A DNA stretch of 64,000 nucleotides from an uncultured Muribaculaceae bacterium (lineage in GTDB: Bacteria; Bacteroidota; Bacteroidia; Bacteroidales; Muribaculaceae): positions 1 through 64,000 of the forward strand of contig CAJUIT010000017.1 in assembly GCA_910586565.1 (NCBI GenBank), given 5' to 3'. The notes beneath the pieces are model-generated. The model did no database searches. It saw nothing but the letters and a program-made list of their open reading frames with translations, and was not told where the DNA came from. Positions 18,057-27,661 of this stretch are shown here, in pieces. Made by a program: the position numbers and the translations under genes. The number at the start of each line of letters is the position of its first letter. Position 1 is the stretch's first letter.

Positions 18057-19352
18057 TTAGCGGGCGATGAGCAGATAGTAGTTCTTTTTGCCGCGCTGAA
18101 CAAGGATATACTTGCCGTTGAGTAGCATCTCCTCGGTTGCGACAGCGTAGGGGTCGGCCACTTTTTCCTTATTGATGGAGAGTGCGCCCTGCTGGGTCAT
18201 CTTGCGCATCTCACCCTTTGAGGGGAACACCTGCGCGGCATCGGTGAGGAGGTCGACCAGTTTTGTCTCGCCGTTGAGGAGCGAGCGCGAAATCTCAAAG
18301 GTGGGCACACCTTCAAACACGGCCAGAAGGGTTGCCTCATCAATTTTGCGAAGAGTCTCGGCGGCGTGGTTGCTGAAAAGAATCTGCGAAGCCTCGATTG
18401 CCGACTCAAGTTCTTTCTCGCCATGCACCATGCGGGTAATCTCCTCGGCCAGACGCTTCTGCAAGGGGCGTGCGCCGGGGTTCTCGGCCTGCTGAGCCAC
18501 GAGCGATTCGATTTCCTCGCGAGTGAGTACGGTGAAAATCTTAATGTATTTCTCGGCATCGGCATCCGACACATTCAGCCAGAACTGGTAGAACTTGTAA
18601 GGGGAGGTGCGGGCGGGGTCGAGCCACACGTTACCGCTCTCGGTCTTGCCGAATTTGCCGCCGTCGGCTTTGGTGATAAGGGGGCAGGTGATTGCAAAAG
18701 CATCATCCTTGCCGAGCATGCGGCGGATAAGTTCGGTTCCGGTGGTGATATTTCCCCATTGGTCGGAACCGCCGAGCTGCAAACGGCAGCCTTCGGCCTC
18801 ATAGAGGTGGAGGAAGTCGTAGCCCTGCAGGAGCTGATAGGAGAATTCGGTGAACGACATTCCCTCGCCCGATTCGCCCGACAAACGTTTCTTCACCGAG
18901 TCTTTTGCCATCATGTAGTTGACGGTAAGGTTTTTACCTACATCGCGGATGAAATCGAGGAATGTGTAGTCCTTCATCCAGTCGTAGTTGTTCACGAGGA
19001 TAGCGGCGTTGGGGGCATCGCTGTCGAAATCGAGGAATTTGGCAAGCTGATTTTTGATAGCCTCCTGATTGTGGCGCAATGTCTCCACGTCGAGGAGTTT
19101 GCGTTCCTGACTTTTCATTGAGGGGTCGCCGATCATGCCTGTGGCACCACCCACAAGTGCGATGGGTTTGTGGCCCGAACGCTGGAAATGCTTGAGCATC
19201 ATCACGCCAACGAGGTGACCGATGTGCAATGAATCGGCAGTGGGGTCGATTCCGAGATAAGCTGCGGTCATCCCCTTTTTAAGCTGTTCGTCTGTGCCCG
19301 GCATCATCTGGTGAATCATGCCGCGCCAGGTAAGTTCTTCAATAAAATCCAT
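18057..19352 (-). CDS. tyrS: Tyrosyl-tRNA synthetase
   Basis: A 431-residue class I synthetase. The HIGH motif is SLHIGHLVG at about 41-49, the tyrosine pocket includes YQLLQGYDFLHL and GGSDQWGNITTG, and the KMSKS equivalent is KFGKTESG near 230-237. The C-terminal S4 RNA-binding domain is at about 360-425 (KMTQQGALSINKEKV). It charges tRNA-Tyr with tyrosine in the cytoplasm. Length and domain order are normal for bacterial TyrS. ATG 19352 is the natural start. Confidence 0.95.
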   Translation of the reverse strand: MDFIEELTWRGMIHQMMPGTDEQLKKGMTAAYLGIDPTADSLHIGHLVGVMMLKHFQRSGHKPIALVGGATGMIGDPSMKSQERKLLDVETLRHNQEAIKNQLAKFLDFDSDAPNAAILVNNYDWMKDYTFLDFIRDVGKNLTVNYMMAKDSVKKRLSGESGEGMSFTEFSYQLLQGYDFLHLYEAEGCRLQLGGSDQWGNITTGTELIRRMLGKDDAFAITCPLITKADGGKFGKTESGNVWLDPARTSPYKFYQFWLNVSDADAEKYIKIFTVLTREEIESLVAQQAENPGARPLQKRLAEEITRMVHGEKELESAIEASQILFSNHAAETLRKIDEATLLAVFEGVPTFEISRSLLNGETKLVDLLTDAAQVFPSKGEMRKMTQQGALSINKEKVADPYAVATEEMLLNGKYILVQRGKKNYYLLIAR

Positions 19353-19418
19353 TTATGCTGAAGTAATTTTTTTTGCGGTTATAAATTATTCTTGTCGGTG
19401 TAATTTCACATGCTCGAG

Positions 19419-20618
19419 TCACGCCAACCGGGCCAGAGCGGCGGCAATGCGATGCATGGCCTCCACGAGAGCCTCGTCGGCTGCGGCGTAGCTCAATCTG
19501 ATGTAGCCGGGGAGGCAGAATGCCGAGCCCGACACAGTGGCCACATGAGCCTCCTCAAGCAGATACATGCACAGGTCGTTGTCGTCGGCAATCACGCGGT
19601 CGCCGCAACGTTTTCCCAAATAGGCTGTCACCTCGGGGAAAAGATAGAATGCACCCTGCGGCTCGTTGACTTTGAGGCCTGGGATTTCACGGGCCATCGA
19701 AACCACGAGGTCGCGGCGGCGGCGGAAAGCCTCGCGCATGTCGGCAACGCACTGCTGCGAACCCTGATATGCTGCCAGGGCGGCGCGCTGCGCGATGGTG
19801 GAGATACCCGAGGTTGTCTGCCCCTGGAGTTTGGTCACGGCTTTTGCAACCTCAACGGGTCCGGCCATGAAGCCAACGCGCCAGCCTGTCATGGCGTAGG
19901 CTTTCGACACACCGTTAACAATAACGGTGCGTGGGGCGATTTCGGGGAATGCTCCGAGCGAGGTGAACTCACCGAGGTAATTGATGTGCTCATAAATCTC
20001 ATCGGAAAGCACCATCACCTGCGGATAGCGGGCAAGCACATCCACAAGCCCTTGCAGTTCGGCGCGGGTGTAGACACTGCCCGAGGGGTTGGAGGGTGAG
20101 CAAATCATCACCAGGCGGGTGCGCGGGGTGATTGCAGCCTCAAGCTGAGAGGGGGTGATTTTGAAATCCTGATCGATTCCGGCGGGAACAAGCACGTTGG
20201 TTCCCCCTGCGAGTTTCACCATCTCCACGTAGCTCACCCATGCGGGCACGGGGATGATAACCTCGTCGCCGGGGTTGACCACACTCATTATTATATTACT
20301 GAGCGACTGCTTGGCACCACCCGACACCACCACCTGCTCGGCGCGGTAGTCGAGGCCGTTTTCGTCGTGAAGTTTGCGGGCTATGGCCTGTCGGAGATCC
20401 ATATAGCCCGGCACGGGGGGATAGTGGGTGTAGTTGTCGTCGATGGCTTTTTTAGCAGCCTCCTTGATATGCTCGGGGGTATTGAAATCGGGTTCACCCA
20501 CCGAAAGGTTGATAACATCAACCCCGGCAGCACGCAATTCACTGCTTTTTTGCGACATTGCAAGGGTTTGCGAGGCGGCCATCGCCTTGATGCGGTCAGA
20601 AATTCTGATTGTCTCCAT
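19419..20618 (-). CDS. PLP-dependent class I aminotransferase (aspartate aminotransferase-like)
   Basis: A 399-residue fold-type I aminotransferase. Landmarks are GEPDFNTPEHIKEAA near 40-54, SGGAKQSL for cofactor phosphate binding, CSPSNPSGSVY with the substrate-binding Asn, DEIYEHI with the cofactor Asp, the Schiff-base Lys in NGVSKAYAMTGWRVGF near 236, and a C-terminal Arg in YIRLSYA. The pattern fits the prokaryotic Ib aspartate aminotransferases, which may also accept prephenate. A -7 box lies at 20742-20749. Confidence 0.9.
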   Translation of the reverse strand: METIRISDRIKAMAASQTLAMSQKSSELRAAGVDVINLSVGEPDFNTPEHIKEAAKKAIDDNYTHYPPVPGYMDLRQAIARKLHDENGLDYRAEQVVVSGGAKQSLSNIIMSVVNPGDEVIIPVPAWVSYVEMVKLAGGTNVLVPAGIDQDFKITPSQLEAAITPRTRLVMICSPSNPSGSVYTRAELQGLVDVLARYPQVMVLSDEIYEHINYLGEFTSLGAFPEIAPRTVIVNGVSKAYAMTGWRVGFMAGPVEVAKAVTKLQGQTTSGISTIAQRAALAAYQGSQQCVADMREAFRRRRDLVVSMAREIPGLKVNEPQGAFYLFPEVTAYLGKRCGDRVIADDNDLCMYLLEEAHVATVSGSAFCLPGYIRLSYAAADEALVEAMHRIAAALARLA

Positions 20619-20741
20619 AGCTCGGAAATCGTTTTATTGTCAGAGCGTGCCCGAATAAAAAACACACCCGTCGGATTATAGGTAAGCCTCAGCGCCAAAC
20701 CCTGTTGTAATCAACCGAGTGGCATGGAAGCTTGTCGACTG

Positions 20742-20749
20742 CAAATTTA
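20742..20749 (-). promoter_or_regulatory. -7 promoter box of the aminotransferase gene
   Basis: TAAATTTG on the minus strand, about 125 bases before the start. No matching -33 box. Confidence 0.35.
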
Positions 20750-20806
20750 GCAATTTTTTCGGATAGAACCTTTCATTTGAATATCTGCGATAAATTGCCG
20801 CCCCGG

Positions 20807-21715
20807 TCAGCGGGCTGTGATGTGGAAACATGCCTGCTTGCGCTCATATTTCACATAGCACCTTCCCTGTTGGCGCATGGCATAAATCACCTCCCCTAAC
20901 AGATTCTTCATATCCTCCTGGGTTCGCGGCATGCGGGTGGAGTCGCAGATGAATTTGGCATAACTTATGTCGAAGGTTGTGCCGAAAAGATGGGCGGAGG
21001 TGTCGACGGCGTTGACATTGCGCCGGCGCAGCCTGTTCACAAGCCGAGGGGTGCGGAGCACACTCGTCACCTTTATGCGGTAATCACCCCCGCCACGCGC
21101 CTGAAGAGAGTCGCGGAAAGCCGACCCTATGTCGCGCAGCAGGCGATGGGCACGAGGCACGAGGTAGGGAAGCGAATGGGTGAGATTATCGAGATAATAT
21201 TCCTCACAGCTTTGGAGGCGCTCAAGCCGTGCCCCGGCCTCCCATGCCTCACGGATTCCCGAGAGTGGTTTGATGCCGATAGCCTCGGCAGCCGCGATGT
21301 GCAGGTAGTTGCTGTCGTTGAACACGCGCCCGAGAGTTCCACCGAGGGGGTTGATGTGCATTTTCACACCCCCGGGAGGCATTGAATCGAAATGCGCCTC
21401 GTAGCGGTTGCGCAGCCTCACGGTGTCGTCGGGCATCAAAATAAGCAATGCGTCGGTTATGGCGGAGGGGCTGTGGTCGTCGGCCTCGGCTCTCACCACT
21501 TCAGGCTCCCAGGGGGCATCGTCGGATGCGGGGGCATCATGCGCATCAGCCTCATCGCTTTCGGCAACATCGGCATCGGAATGCACGGCGGCAATAATCT
21601 CTGCTCCGTCGGGAGCTCCGTTGCCACGGCCGCCAAACACCACCCAGAGCAACAGCAGGGCGACAATCGCCCCCATCACCCCGAGGGTGAGTTTCTTCAT
21701 CTTATCCTCGTTCAT
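20807..21715 (-). CDS. Membrane-anchored DUF5715-like protein
   Basis: A 302-residue protein. One N-terminal membrane segment is at about residues 9-27 (LTLGVMGAIVALLLLWVVF), followed by an acidic linker at about 35-85 and a conserved globular domain at about 115-300 (CEEYYLDNLTHSLPYLVPRAHRLLRDIG, then SAHLFGTTFDISYAKF with the HLFG..FDI pattern). That C-terminal pattern resembles the peptidase M15/VanY-like His/Asp arrangement seen in DUF5715 proteins, so a wall-related role is possible. Its ATG overlaps the upstream tyrosine-phosphatase stop (ATGA), so they are coupled. Confidence 0.7.
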   Translation of the reverse strand: MNEDKMKKLTLGVMGAIVALLLLWVVFGGRGNGAPDGAEIIAAVHSDADVAESDEADAHDAPASDDAPWEPEVVRAEADDHSPSAITDALLILMPDDTVRLRNRYEAHFDSMPPGGVKMHINPLGGTLGRVFNDSNYLHIAAAEAIGIKPLSGIREAWEAGARLERLQSCEEYYLDNLTHSLPYLVPRAHRLLRDIGSAFRDSLQARGGGDYRIKVTSVLRTPRLVNRLRRRNVNAVDTSAHLFGTTFDISYAKFICDSTRMPRTQEDMKNLLGEVIYAMRQQGRCYVKYERKQACFHITAR

Positions 21716-22275
21716 AGGGCTCCGGCTCCTTTTACAACGGCGTTATACAACCGGTTGCACCCCGATTGCAGCAGGTCGAGCACAAGTTCAAAACCCTCGG
21801 CCCCCTCATAGTAGGGGTCGGGCACATAGTCGTAGGTGGTGCAGATGTCGAAAAATTCGGCCATCCCCACAATCTTTTCCTCAGCCTCGGGGGAGGGGGC
21901 CAGACGACGGAGATTGCGCAGGTTTTGCGCATCCATCCCTATAATAATATCGAAACGGTCGAAATCGCGCTCCGTCACCTGCCGGCAACGGTGCACCAAT
22001 TCATATCCGCGGCGGCGTGCATGCACCCGCATGCGGTTGTCGGGGAGGTCGCCGATATGGTAGTTTCCCGTGCCGGCCGAGTCGATTTCCCAACGGGCCT
22101 CATCGCCATGCTCCTCCACAAGGGCGCGCATAACACCCTCTCCGGCAGGAGAACGGCATATATTGCCGAGGCACACGAAAAGCACTCTCACTTTTTCACC
22201 CGCGGTATAGCGGCGGTGAAGCCGCTCAATCAACTTTTGCGTGCGGAGGTCGAACCCCGATTCGTCATATATCAT
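21712..22275 (-). CDS. Low-molecular-weight protein-tyrosine phosphatase
   Basis: A 187-residue protein. The active-site loop CLGNICRS is at about 36-43, matching C-x5-R-S, and the general-acid Asp is in DPYYEGAEGF near 157. Compared with typical family members of about 155 residues it has about 28 extra N-terminal residues before VRVLFVCLG; a later start is possible but no ATG is nearby. The family dephosphorylates tyrosine kinases that control capsule export in many bacteria. It is first in an operon with the DUF5715-like gene, coupled by ATGA. Confidence 0.9.
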   Translation of the reverse strand: MIYDESGFDLRTQKLIERLHRRYTAGEKVRVLFVCLGNICRSPAGEGVMRALVEEHGDEARWEIDSAGTGNYHIGDLPDNRMRVHARRRGYELVHRCRQVTERDFDRFDIIIGMDAQNLRNLRRLAPSPEAEEKIVGMAEFFDICTTYDYVPDPYYEGAEGFELVLDLLQSGCNRLYNAVVKGAGAL

Positions 22276-22327
22276 AATTCTTCAAGCGTGTAGATGCGTT
22301 AATTATTCAAGAAATCCTTTTGTAAAG

Positions 22328-22359
22328 CAAAATTACCGATTTTTAGCGGCGTTACCAAA
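22328..22359 (-). promoter_or_regulatory. Promoter of the phosphatase-DUF5715 operon
   Basis: Minus strand TTTG (22356-22359), 20-base spacer, TAATTTTG (22328-22335), about 53 bases upstream of the phosphatase start. Confidence 0.65.
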
Positions 22360-22487
22360 AAAGCGGCACCCGGGTAGCCCGCTACCCGAGGATAATCCGG
22401 ACTCTGAGACGGCCCCTTGCCAATCCCCGCAACCACTTCTCCCGAATCGCGAATGCGCATTCCGCAGCGGTAGAAAGTGTCAAAGTA

Positions 22488-22518
22488 TTTGAGGATTTGG
22501 AGATTATTTGTATATTTG
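22488..22518 (+). promoter_or_regulatory. Promoter of secDF
   Basis: TTTG (22488-22491), 19-base spacer, TATATTTG (22511-22518): a perfect Bacteroidales promoter. It implies a leader of about 230 bases before secDF. Confidence 0.72.
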
Positions 22519-22524
22519 CAAGCT

Positions 22525-22754
22525 GAAAAATAGGCATTGCGCCCCATTCAGACGCAATGAAAACGCTGCAACGCTGACTTTCAAAGGGTTGGCATTGCGC
22601 ATAGCCTATTTAAAACCGGCGGAGAGAGCTGTTCAGGCGCTCTGCCATCAACCAATCATTCGCCGTCGAAGCTCCGGGCGGAGGCCCCCAATCGACGGAT
22701 GAAAGTTAGTGAAAAATTAAAATAATAATCTATAAATACTTTTTAACTAACCAC
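22525..22754 (+). other. Long untranslated leader of secDF
   Basis: About 230 bases between the predicted transcription start and the secDF ATG, with no good open frame. A direct repeat GGCATTGCGC occurs near 22533 and 22591, and a stem-loop pairs CCGTCGA (22663-22669) with TCGACGG (22692-22698) around an inner CTCC/GGAG helix. It could be a cis-regulatory RNA. No known riboswitch consensus was recognised. Confidence 0.4.
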
Positions 22755-25667
22755 ATGCAAAGCAAAGGAACCCTCGGCAGCGTAATTGCGGGTGTGATTG
22801 CAATCTTTTTGGTGCTGGTTTGTCTGTTCTATCTGTCGTTTACCCTGGTAAGCAGCAAACAGGAAGCCAAAGCCGAACAGTATGCACTCTCCGTAGCCGG
22901 ACAGCAAGGCAAAAACTCCGAGCAGTACAACAAGGCTTACAAAGCCTACATCGACTCAATCAGCAAGCAACCCGTCTGGTTGGGCTACAACTACAACGAA
23001 GTTCAGAAATGGGGTGTAGGCCTCGGCCTCGACCTCAAGGGCGGTATGAACGTGATTCTTCAGGTTTCGATGCCCGACATGCTTCGCTCCATGAAAAACG
23101 CCGACGCCGACGCAGCGTTCGACCTGGCTCTTGCCAACACTGACTCGATTATCAGCGGCAACCACTCGTCGGATTACGTCGGAACTTTCGTCGACCAATA
23201 CCGCAAACTCAACAACGGCGCCGACTTCTCGGTTGTGTTCAACTCGATTGTAAAACCGGGTCAGAGCGACAAGGAAGTGGCATCGGTACTCAAATCGGAG
23301 GTTAAGGACCGCGTGAACAACTCGGCCACCAACGTGCTCCGCAGCCGTATCGACGCCTATGGCGTGGTTTCACCCAACATTCAGGTGCTTCAGGACAACG
23401 ACGGCCAGATTCTTCTCGAGCTCCCCGGCGTGAAGGAACATCAGCGTGTGCGCGAGCTGCTCCAGCGCTCGGCCAACCTCGAGTTCTACGAATGCTACGG
23501 CGCAAATGAAATCACCGGTCAGGTTGCACAGCTCGACAACGCACTCCGCGCCAAAAACGGCACCGGCCTGCGCGAACGCTTCCTGATGATTAACAGCGAG
23601 GCTACCCCCGTGCTCGGTATCGCAACCGCCAAGGAACGCGAAGCCATCGACGAGCTCCTCGCCACCCCCGAGGCAAAACAGTATCTCCCCTCCAACCTCA
23701 AGCTCCGCTGGTCGGTGAAGCCCACCCCCGTGAACTTCAACGACACCGTGACCAAGCAGGAACGTCAGATTGACACCTACCAGCTCATCGCCCTCCGCAC
23801 CACCAACGGCGCTCCCGCCCTCGACGGTTCGTGCGTAATCAGCGCATCGAGCGACTTCGAGCAGCTTCAGGGCAACGTGGTTTCAATGACCATGAACTCG
23901 GAAGGCGCACGCGATTGGGCACGCATCACACAGCGCAACATCGGCCACCCCGTGGCAATCGTGCTCGACGAGCTCGTTTACTCCTATCCCAACATCCGCA
24001 CCGCAATTGAAGGTGGCCGCTCGCAGATTACCGGCGACTTCACCGTTGAGGAGGCTCAGGACTTGGCCAACGTGCTCAAGAGCGGTAAAATGACCGCCAA
24101 AGTCAACATCATCTCCGACATGGTTATCGGTCCGTCGCTCGGCCAGCAGGCTATCGAATCGGGCATCTGGTCGTTCATCGTGGCTCTCGTGCTCCTGATG
24201 ATTTTCATGTGCTCGATGTATGGACTCATCCCCGGCCTCATCGCCAACTTCGGTCTTATCTGCAACCTCTTCTTCACCTTCGGCATCCTCGCATCGTTCC
24301 AGGCAGTGCTTACCCTGAGCGGTATCGCCGGTATCGTGCTCGCCCTCGGTATGGCCGTTGACGCCAACGTGCTCATCTTCGAGCGCGCCAAAGAGGAACT
24401 CCGCGCAGGCAAGAACGTTCGCACCGCAATCGCCGACGGTTACTCCAACGCCTTCTCGGCAATCTTCGACTCGAACCTCACTTCGATTATCACCGGCGTA
24501 ATCCTCCTCTTCTTCGGAACAGGTCCCATCAAGGGCTTCGCCACCACCCTTATCATCGGTATCATCTGCTCGTTCTTCACCGCCGTTTACCTCACCCGCA
24601 TCATCTTCATCGTTTGGGGCAAGCGCAAGGCGTTCCAGAACCTCACCTTCACCACTCCCCTCTCGCGCAACCTGTTCAACCACGCCCACTTCAACTTCCT
24701 GGGCGCACGCAAGGTTTCGTTCCTCGTGGTTGGCATCTTCGCCGCAATCGTGGTAATCTCGCTCTTCGTCCGCGGTCTCAACCAGGGTATCGACTTCTCG
24801 GGTGGCCGCAACTATGTTGTGAAATTCGAGCAGCCGGTTAAGACCGACCAGCTCCAGGCAATGCTCACCCCCGTGTTCAACTCAGGCGACGAAGTTGCTT
24901 CAGTTTCGGTAATCACCATCGAGAACTCCAACCAGGTGCGCATCTCCACCAACTACAAAATCAAATCGGCCGAGGATGCTTCCGACATCGAAAAGGAAAT
25001 CACCAACAAGCTCTACGAAACATTCAAGGCTGAAGGTCTCCTCCCCAACGGCATGACACTCGACGATTTCTCAACACTCGACGAAACCCAGGGCATCCTG
25101 TCGTCGCAAACCGTAGGCCCGACTGTCGCCAACGACATGCGCAACAAAGCCTACATCGCCGTGATTCTGTCGCTCGCAGCAATGTTCCTCTACATCCTGC
25201 TCCGTTTCCGCAACGTGGCATTCTCGGTAGGTGCACTTGCAGCCGTTGCCTTCACAGCATTCTCAATCATCGGTTTCTACTCGCTCTTCTGGGGCATCCT
25301 CCCCTTCGCAATGGAAATCGACCAGACATTCATCGCCGCCATCCTCACCATCATCGGTTACCAGATCAACGACACCGTGGTTGTGTTCGACCGTGTGCGT
25401 GAAAATGTAGGCCTCTATCCCAAGCAGGATTTCTTCACCACCGTGAACAAGTCGCTCAACTCGACCCTCGGCCGAACCATCATGACATCGGCTTCGACCC
25501 TCCTCGTGTTGCTCTGCATCTTCATCCTCGGTGGCGACTCTATCCGCTCGTTCATCTTTGCAATGCTCTTCGGTGTAATCACCGGTACGCTGTCGACCAT
25601 CTACATCGCATCGCCCGTTGCTTACCTCGTTAACCGTCGCAAAGTTGCCAACCCCGCCGTTAAATAA
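22755..25667 (+). CDS. secDF: Protein translocase SecDF (fused SecD and SecF)
   Basis: A 970-residue inner-membrane protein. The SecD half has TM1 at about 8-32, the periplasmic P1 head (GLDLKGGMNVILQV near 90, RIDAYGVVSPNIQ, LLELPGVKEHQRV) and TM2-6 at about 460-640 with LALGMAVDANVLIFERAKEE. The SecF half, about 655-965, has GIDFSGGRNYVVKF and QINDTVVVFDRVREN. Fusion is standard in Bacteroidota. It uses the proton-motive force to pull proteins exported by SecYEG. A long leader and a strong promoter precede it and a terminator at 25740-25778 follows. Confidence 0.96.
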   Translation: MQSKGTLGSVIAGVIAIFLVLVCLFYLSFTLVSSKQEAKAEQYALSVAGQQGKNSEQYNKAYKAYIDSISKQPVWLGYNYNEVQKWGVGLGLDLKGGMNVILQVSMPDMLRSMKNADADAAFDLALANTDSIISGNHSSDYVGTFVDQYRKLNNGADFSVVFNSIVKPGQSDKEVASVLKSEVKDRVNNSATNVLRSRIDAYGVVSPNIQVLQDNDGQILLELPGVKEHQRVRELLQRSANLEFYECYGANEITGQVAQLDNALRAKNGTGLRERFLMINSEATPVLGIATAKEREAIDELLATPEAKQYLPSNLKLRWSVKPTPVNFNDTVTKQERQIDTYQLIALRTTNGAPALDGSCVISASSDFEQLQGNVVSMTMNSEGARDWARITQRNIGHPVAIVLDELVYSYPNIRTAIEGGRSQITGDFTVEEAQDLANVLKSGKMTAKVNIISDMVIGPSLGQQAIESGIWSFIVALVLLMIFMCSMYGLIPGLIANFGLICNLFFTFGILASFQAVLTLSGIAGIVLALGMAVDANVLIFERAKEELRAGKNVRTAIADGYSNAFSAIFDSNLTSIITGVILLFFGTGPIKGFATTLIIGIICSFFTAVYLTRIIFIVWGKRKAFQNLTFTTPLSRNLFNHAHFNFLGARKVSFLVVGIFAAIVVISLFVRGLNQGIDFSGGRNYVVKFEQPVKTDQLQAMLTPVFNSGDEVASVSVITIENSNQVRISTNYKIKSAEDASDIEKEITNKLYETFKAEGLLPNGMTLDDFSTLDETQGILSSQTVGPTVANDMRNKAYIAVILSLAAMFLYILLRFRNVAFSVGALAAVAFTAFSIIGFYSLFWGILPFAMEIDQTFIAAILTIIGYQINDTVVVFDRVRENVGLYPKQDFFTTVNKSLNSTLGRTIMTSASTLLVLLCIFILGGDSIRSFIFAMLFGVITGTLSTIYIASPVAYLVNRRKVANPAVK

Positions 25668-25739
25668 TCAACGGCTATCCGCAGGGGCGGTTGCCCGCGC
25701 CGCAAGGCCGCAACCCTCCTCATAAATTGAATTCACCCG

Positions 25740-25778
25740 GGCGGTGTGTCAGACATAATCTGACACACCGCCTTTCTT
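25740..25778 (+). terminator. Terminator of secDF, GGCGGTGTGTC-type stem
   Basis: A perfect 14-bp stem (25740-25753 with 25759-25772; core GGCGGTGTGTCAGA) is followed by a T-rich tract. Confidence 0.85.
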
Positions 25779-25978
25779 TAATCCGTATGGGGGAGGGTGC
25801 AGTCAGAATTGCTTGGATGTTCGTCGACCTCACCCGCAGGCGACGACCCGGACAAGCCATTATGACACACCCTCCTTCTTATCAGGGCATTTCGCGACAA
25901 AATGCCGCACTCGCCGCGCATTTGCCGTTAAATAGGGTGAAAATTTAGCATAATGATAGAAACATCCGATTTTTTTGG

Positions 25979-25986
25979 TAATTTTG
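25979..25986 (+). promoter_or_regulatory. -7 promoter box of the Lrp/AsnC gene
   Basis: TAATTTTG ends 31 bases before the ATG at 26018. No canonical -33 box. Confidence 0.45.
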
Positions 25987-26017
25987 CACAACCAAACTTA
26001 ACTACAACTGAATCCCA

Positions 26018-26494
26018 ATGGACCGTTTAGACTGCATTGACAATCTCGACCGAAAAATCTTATCCATAGTAATGCACAACGCCCGCATCCCCTCGAAAGA
26101 TGTGGCGCAAGTGTGCGGCGTTTCGCGCGCAGCAATCCACCAGCGCATCCAGCGCATGACAGAGCTCGGCATCATCACCGGCTCGGGCTACACCGTCAAC
26201 CCCCAGCTTCTCGGCTACAACACATGCACCTACATCGGTGTAAACCTTGAGCGCGGCGCCATGTACAGCACAGTGGTTCCCGAGCTCGAAAAAATCCCCG
26301 AAGTTATCGAGTGCCACTTCACCACCGGCCCCTACACCATGCTCATCAAGCTTTTTGTGCGCGACAACCAGCACCTCATGGAGCTGCTCAACAAAAAAAT
26401 TCAGATGATCCCCGGTGTCACCGGCACCGAGACCCTCATTTCGCTCGACAACTCAATCTACCGCCAGATTCCCATGCACCCCGAAGGGGAATAA
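26018..26494 (+). CDS. Lrp/AsnC-family transcriptional regulator
   Basis: A 158-residue protein. The N-terminal AsnC-type helix-turn-helix spans about residues 5-60 (LDRKILSIVMHNARIPSKDV, VSRAAIHQRIQRMTELGII) and the C-terminal RAM ligand-binding and oligomerisation domain spans about 72-150 (IPEVIECHFTTGPYTMLIKL). These regulators bind amino acids and form octamers. A glycosyltransferase gene starts 30 bases downstream on the same strand, but a regulatory link is not shown. Confidence 0.92.
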   Translation: MDRLDCIDNLDRKILSIVMHNARIPSKDVAQVCGVSRAAIHQRIQRMTELGIITGSGYTVNPQLLGYNTCTYIGVNLERGAMYSTVVPELEKIPEVIECHFTTGPYTMLIKLFVRDNQHLMELLNKKIQMIPGVTGTETLISLDNSIYRQIPMHPEGE

Positions 26495-26524
26495 CGTGCG
26501 CCACACCTCACAAATGCTTCACGC

Positions 26525-27658
26525 ATGAAGATAGGATTTGACGGCAAACGAGCCATCAAAAACAACACCGGGCTGGGCAACTACTCACGTCTGGTTGTCG
26601 AGGAACTCGCGCAGCAGTTTCCCGAGAACGAATATGTGCTCTACACCCCCGAATACCGCGCCAACAAACGGATGGAACGCCTCGAATCGTTTCCCAACGT
26701 TTCGTGCATAACACCCGAATCGGCCACTGGACGCGCCCTACCCTCGTTGTGGCGCGTGTGGGGAGAAACATCGCAGCTGAAACGCGACGGAATCGACATG
26801 ATGCACGGCCTGTCGGGCGAACTTCCGCTAAACATCGGCAGTTCGGGAGTGAAATCGGTGGTGACAATCCACGACCTCATTTTCCGATATTTCCCCACCT
26901 ACTATCATCCCCTCGACAGGCGCATCTACGACTACAAGTTCCGTCATGCCGCCAAAAGCGCATCGCGGGTGATTGCAATCTCGGAATGCACCAAGCGCGA
27001 CATCGTTGAGTTCTACAACATCGACCCCGAAAAAATCGACGTCATATATCAAGGGTGTGACCCGCAATTTCACCGCACCCCCACTCCCCACGAAATAGCA
27101 TCGGTGAAGCGCAAATATGGTCTTGACCGGCCCTACATCATAAGTGTAGGCACAATTGAGGAGCGCAAAAACCAGATTCAGGCCGTGCGCGGAATGCGCG
27201 GTCTCCCCGACGAACTCGACCTCGTGCTTGTGGGGCGACGCACAGCCTATGCAAACACCATCGACGCCTACATATCGGCCTATTCCATGGGCGACCGCGT
27301 GAAATTCATCGAAAGCGCCGATTTCGCCGACCTCCCCGCTCTCTACGCCGGAGCGTTCTGCTCATCCTACACCTCTCGCTACGAAGGGTTCGGCATCCCC
27401 GTAATCGAAAGTCTCAATGTGGGCACCCCGGTTGTTGTGGCAGCCGGTTCATGCCTTGAGGAGGCCGGCGGCCCGTTAACCCCGGTGGTCAACCCCGACG
27501 ACATGGAGGATTGGATCAACACCGTGAAGGAGATGATAAACTATCCCAAGGTGCACGAGAAGATTGCAAAGGCCGGCCACGAATATGTGAAACGGTTTGA
27601 CAACGCCGAAATGGCACGAAACATAATGGCGACCTACCGCAAGGCGCTCGAACAATAA
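26525..27658 (+). CDS. Glycosyltransferase family 4 (GT-B fold)
   Basis: A 377-residue protein. The N-terminal acceptor domain contains GLGNYSRLVVEELA near 17-30. The C-terminal nucleotide-sugar domain contains SVGTIEERKNQ near 200 and the EX7E-type motif SRYEGFGIPVIESLNVGTPVV near 280-300. It transfers a sugar, probably mannose or glucose, from a nucleotide donor to a polysaccharide or lipid-linked acceptor at the cytoplasmic face. It forms an operon with the epimerase gene that starts three bases after its stop. The acceptor is unknown. Confidence 0.88.
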   Translation: MKIGFDGKRAIKNNTGLGNYSRLVVEELAQQFPENEYVLYTPEYRANKRMERLESFPNVSCITPESATGRALPSLWRVWGETSQLKRDGIDMMHGLSGELPLNIGSSGVKSVVTIHDLIFRYFPTYYHPLDRRIYDYKFRHAAKSASRVIAISECTKRDIVEFYNIDPEKIDVIYQGCDPQFHRTPTPHEIASVKRKYGLDRPYIISVGTIEERKNQIQAVRGMRGLPDELDLVLVGRRTAYANTIDAYISAYSMGDRVKFIESADFADLPALYAGAFCSSYTSRYEGFGIPVIESLNVGTPVVVAAGSCLEEAGGPLTPVVNPDDMEDWINTVKEMINYPKVHEKIAKAGHEYVKRFDNAEMARNIMATYRKALEQ

Positions 27659-27661
27659 AAC

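Noticed and set aside
23883..24689. 268-residue antisense frame within secDF
   Set aside because: Shadow of codons ending in C in a well-identified gene; strongly skewed, repetitive composition and no motif.
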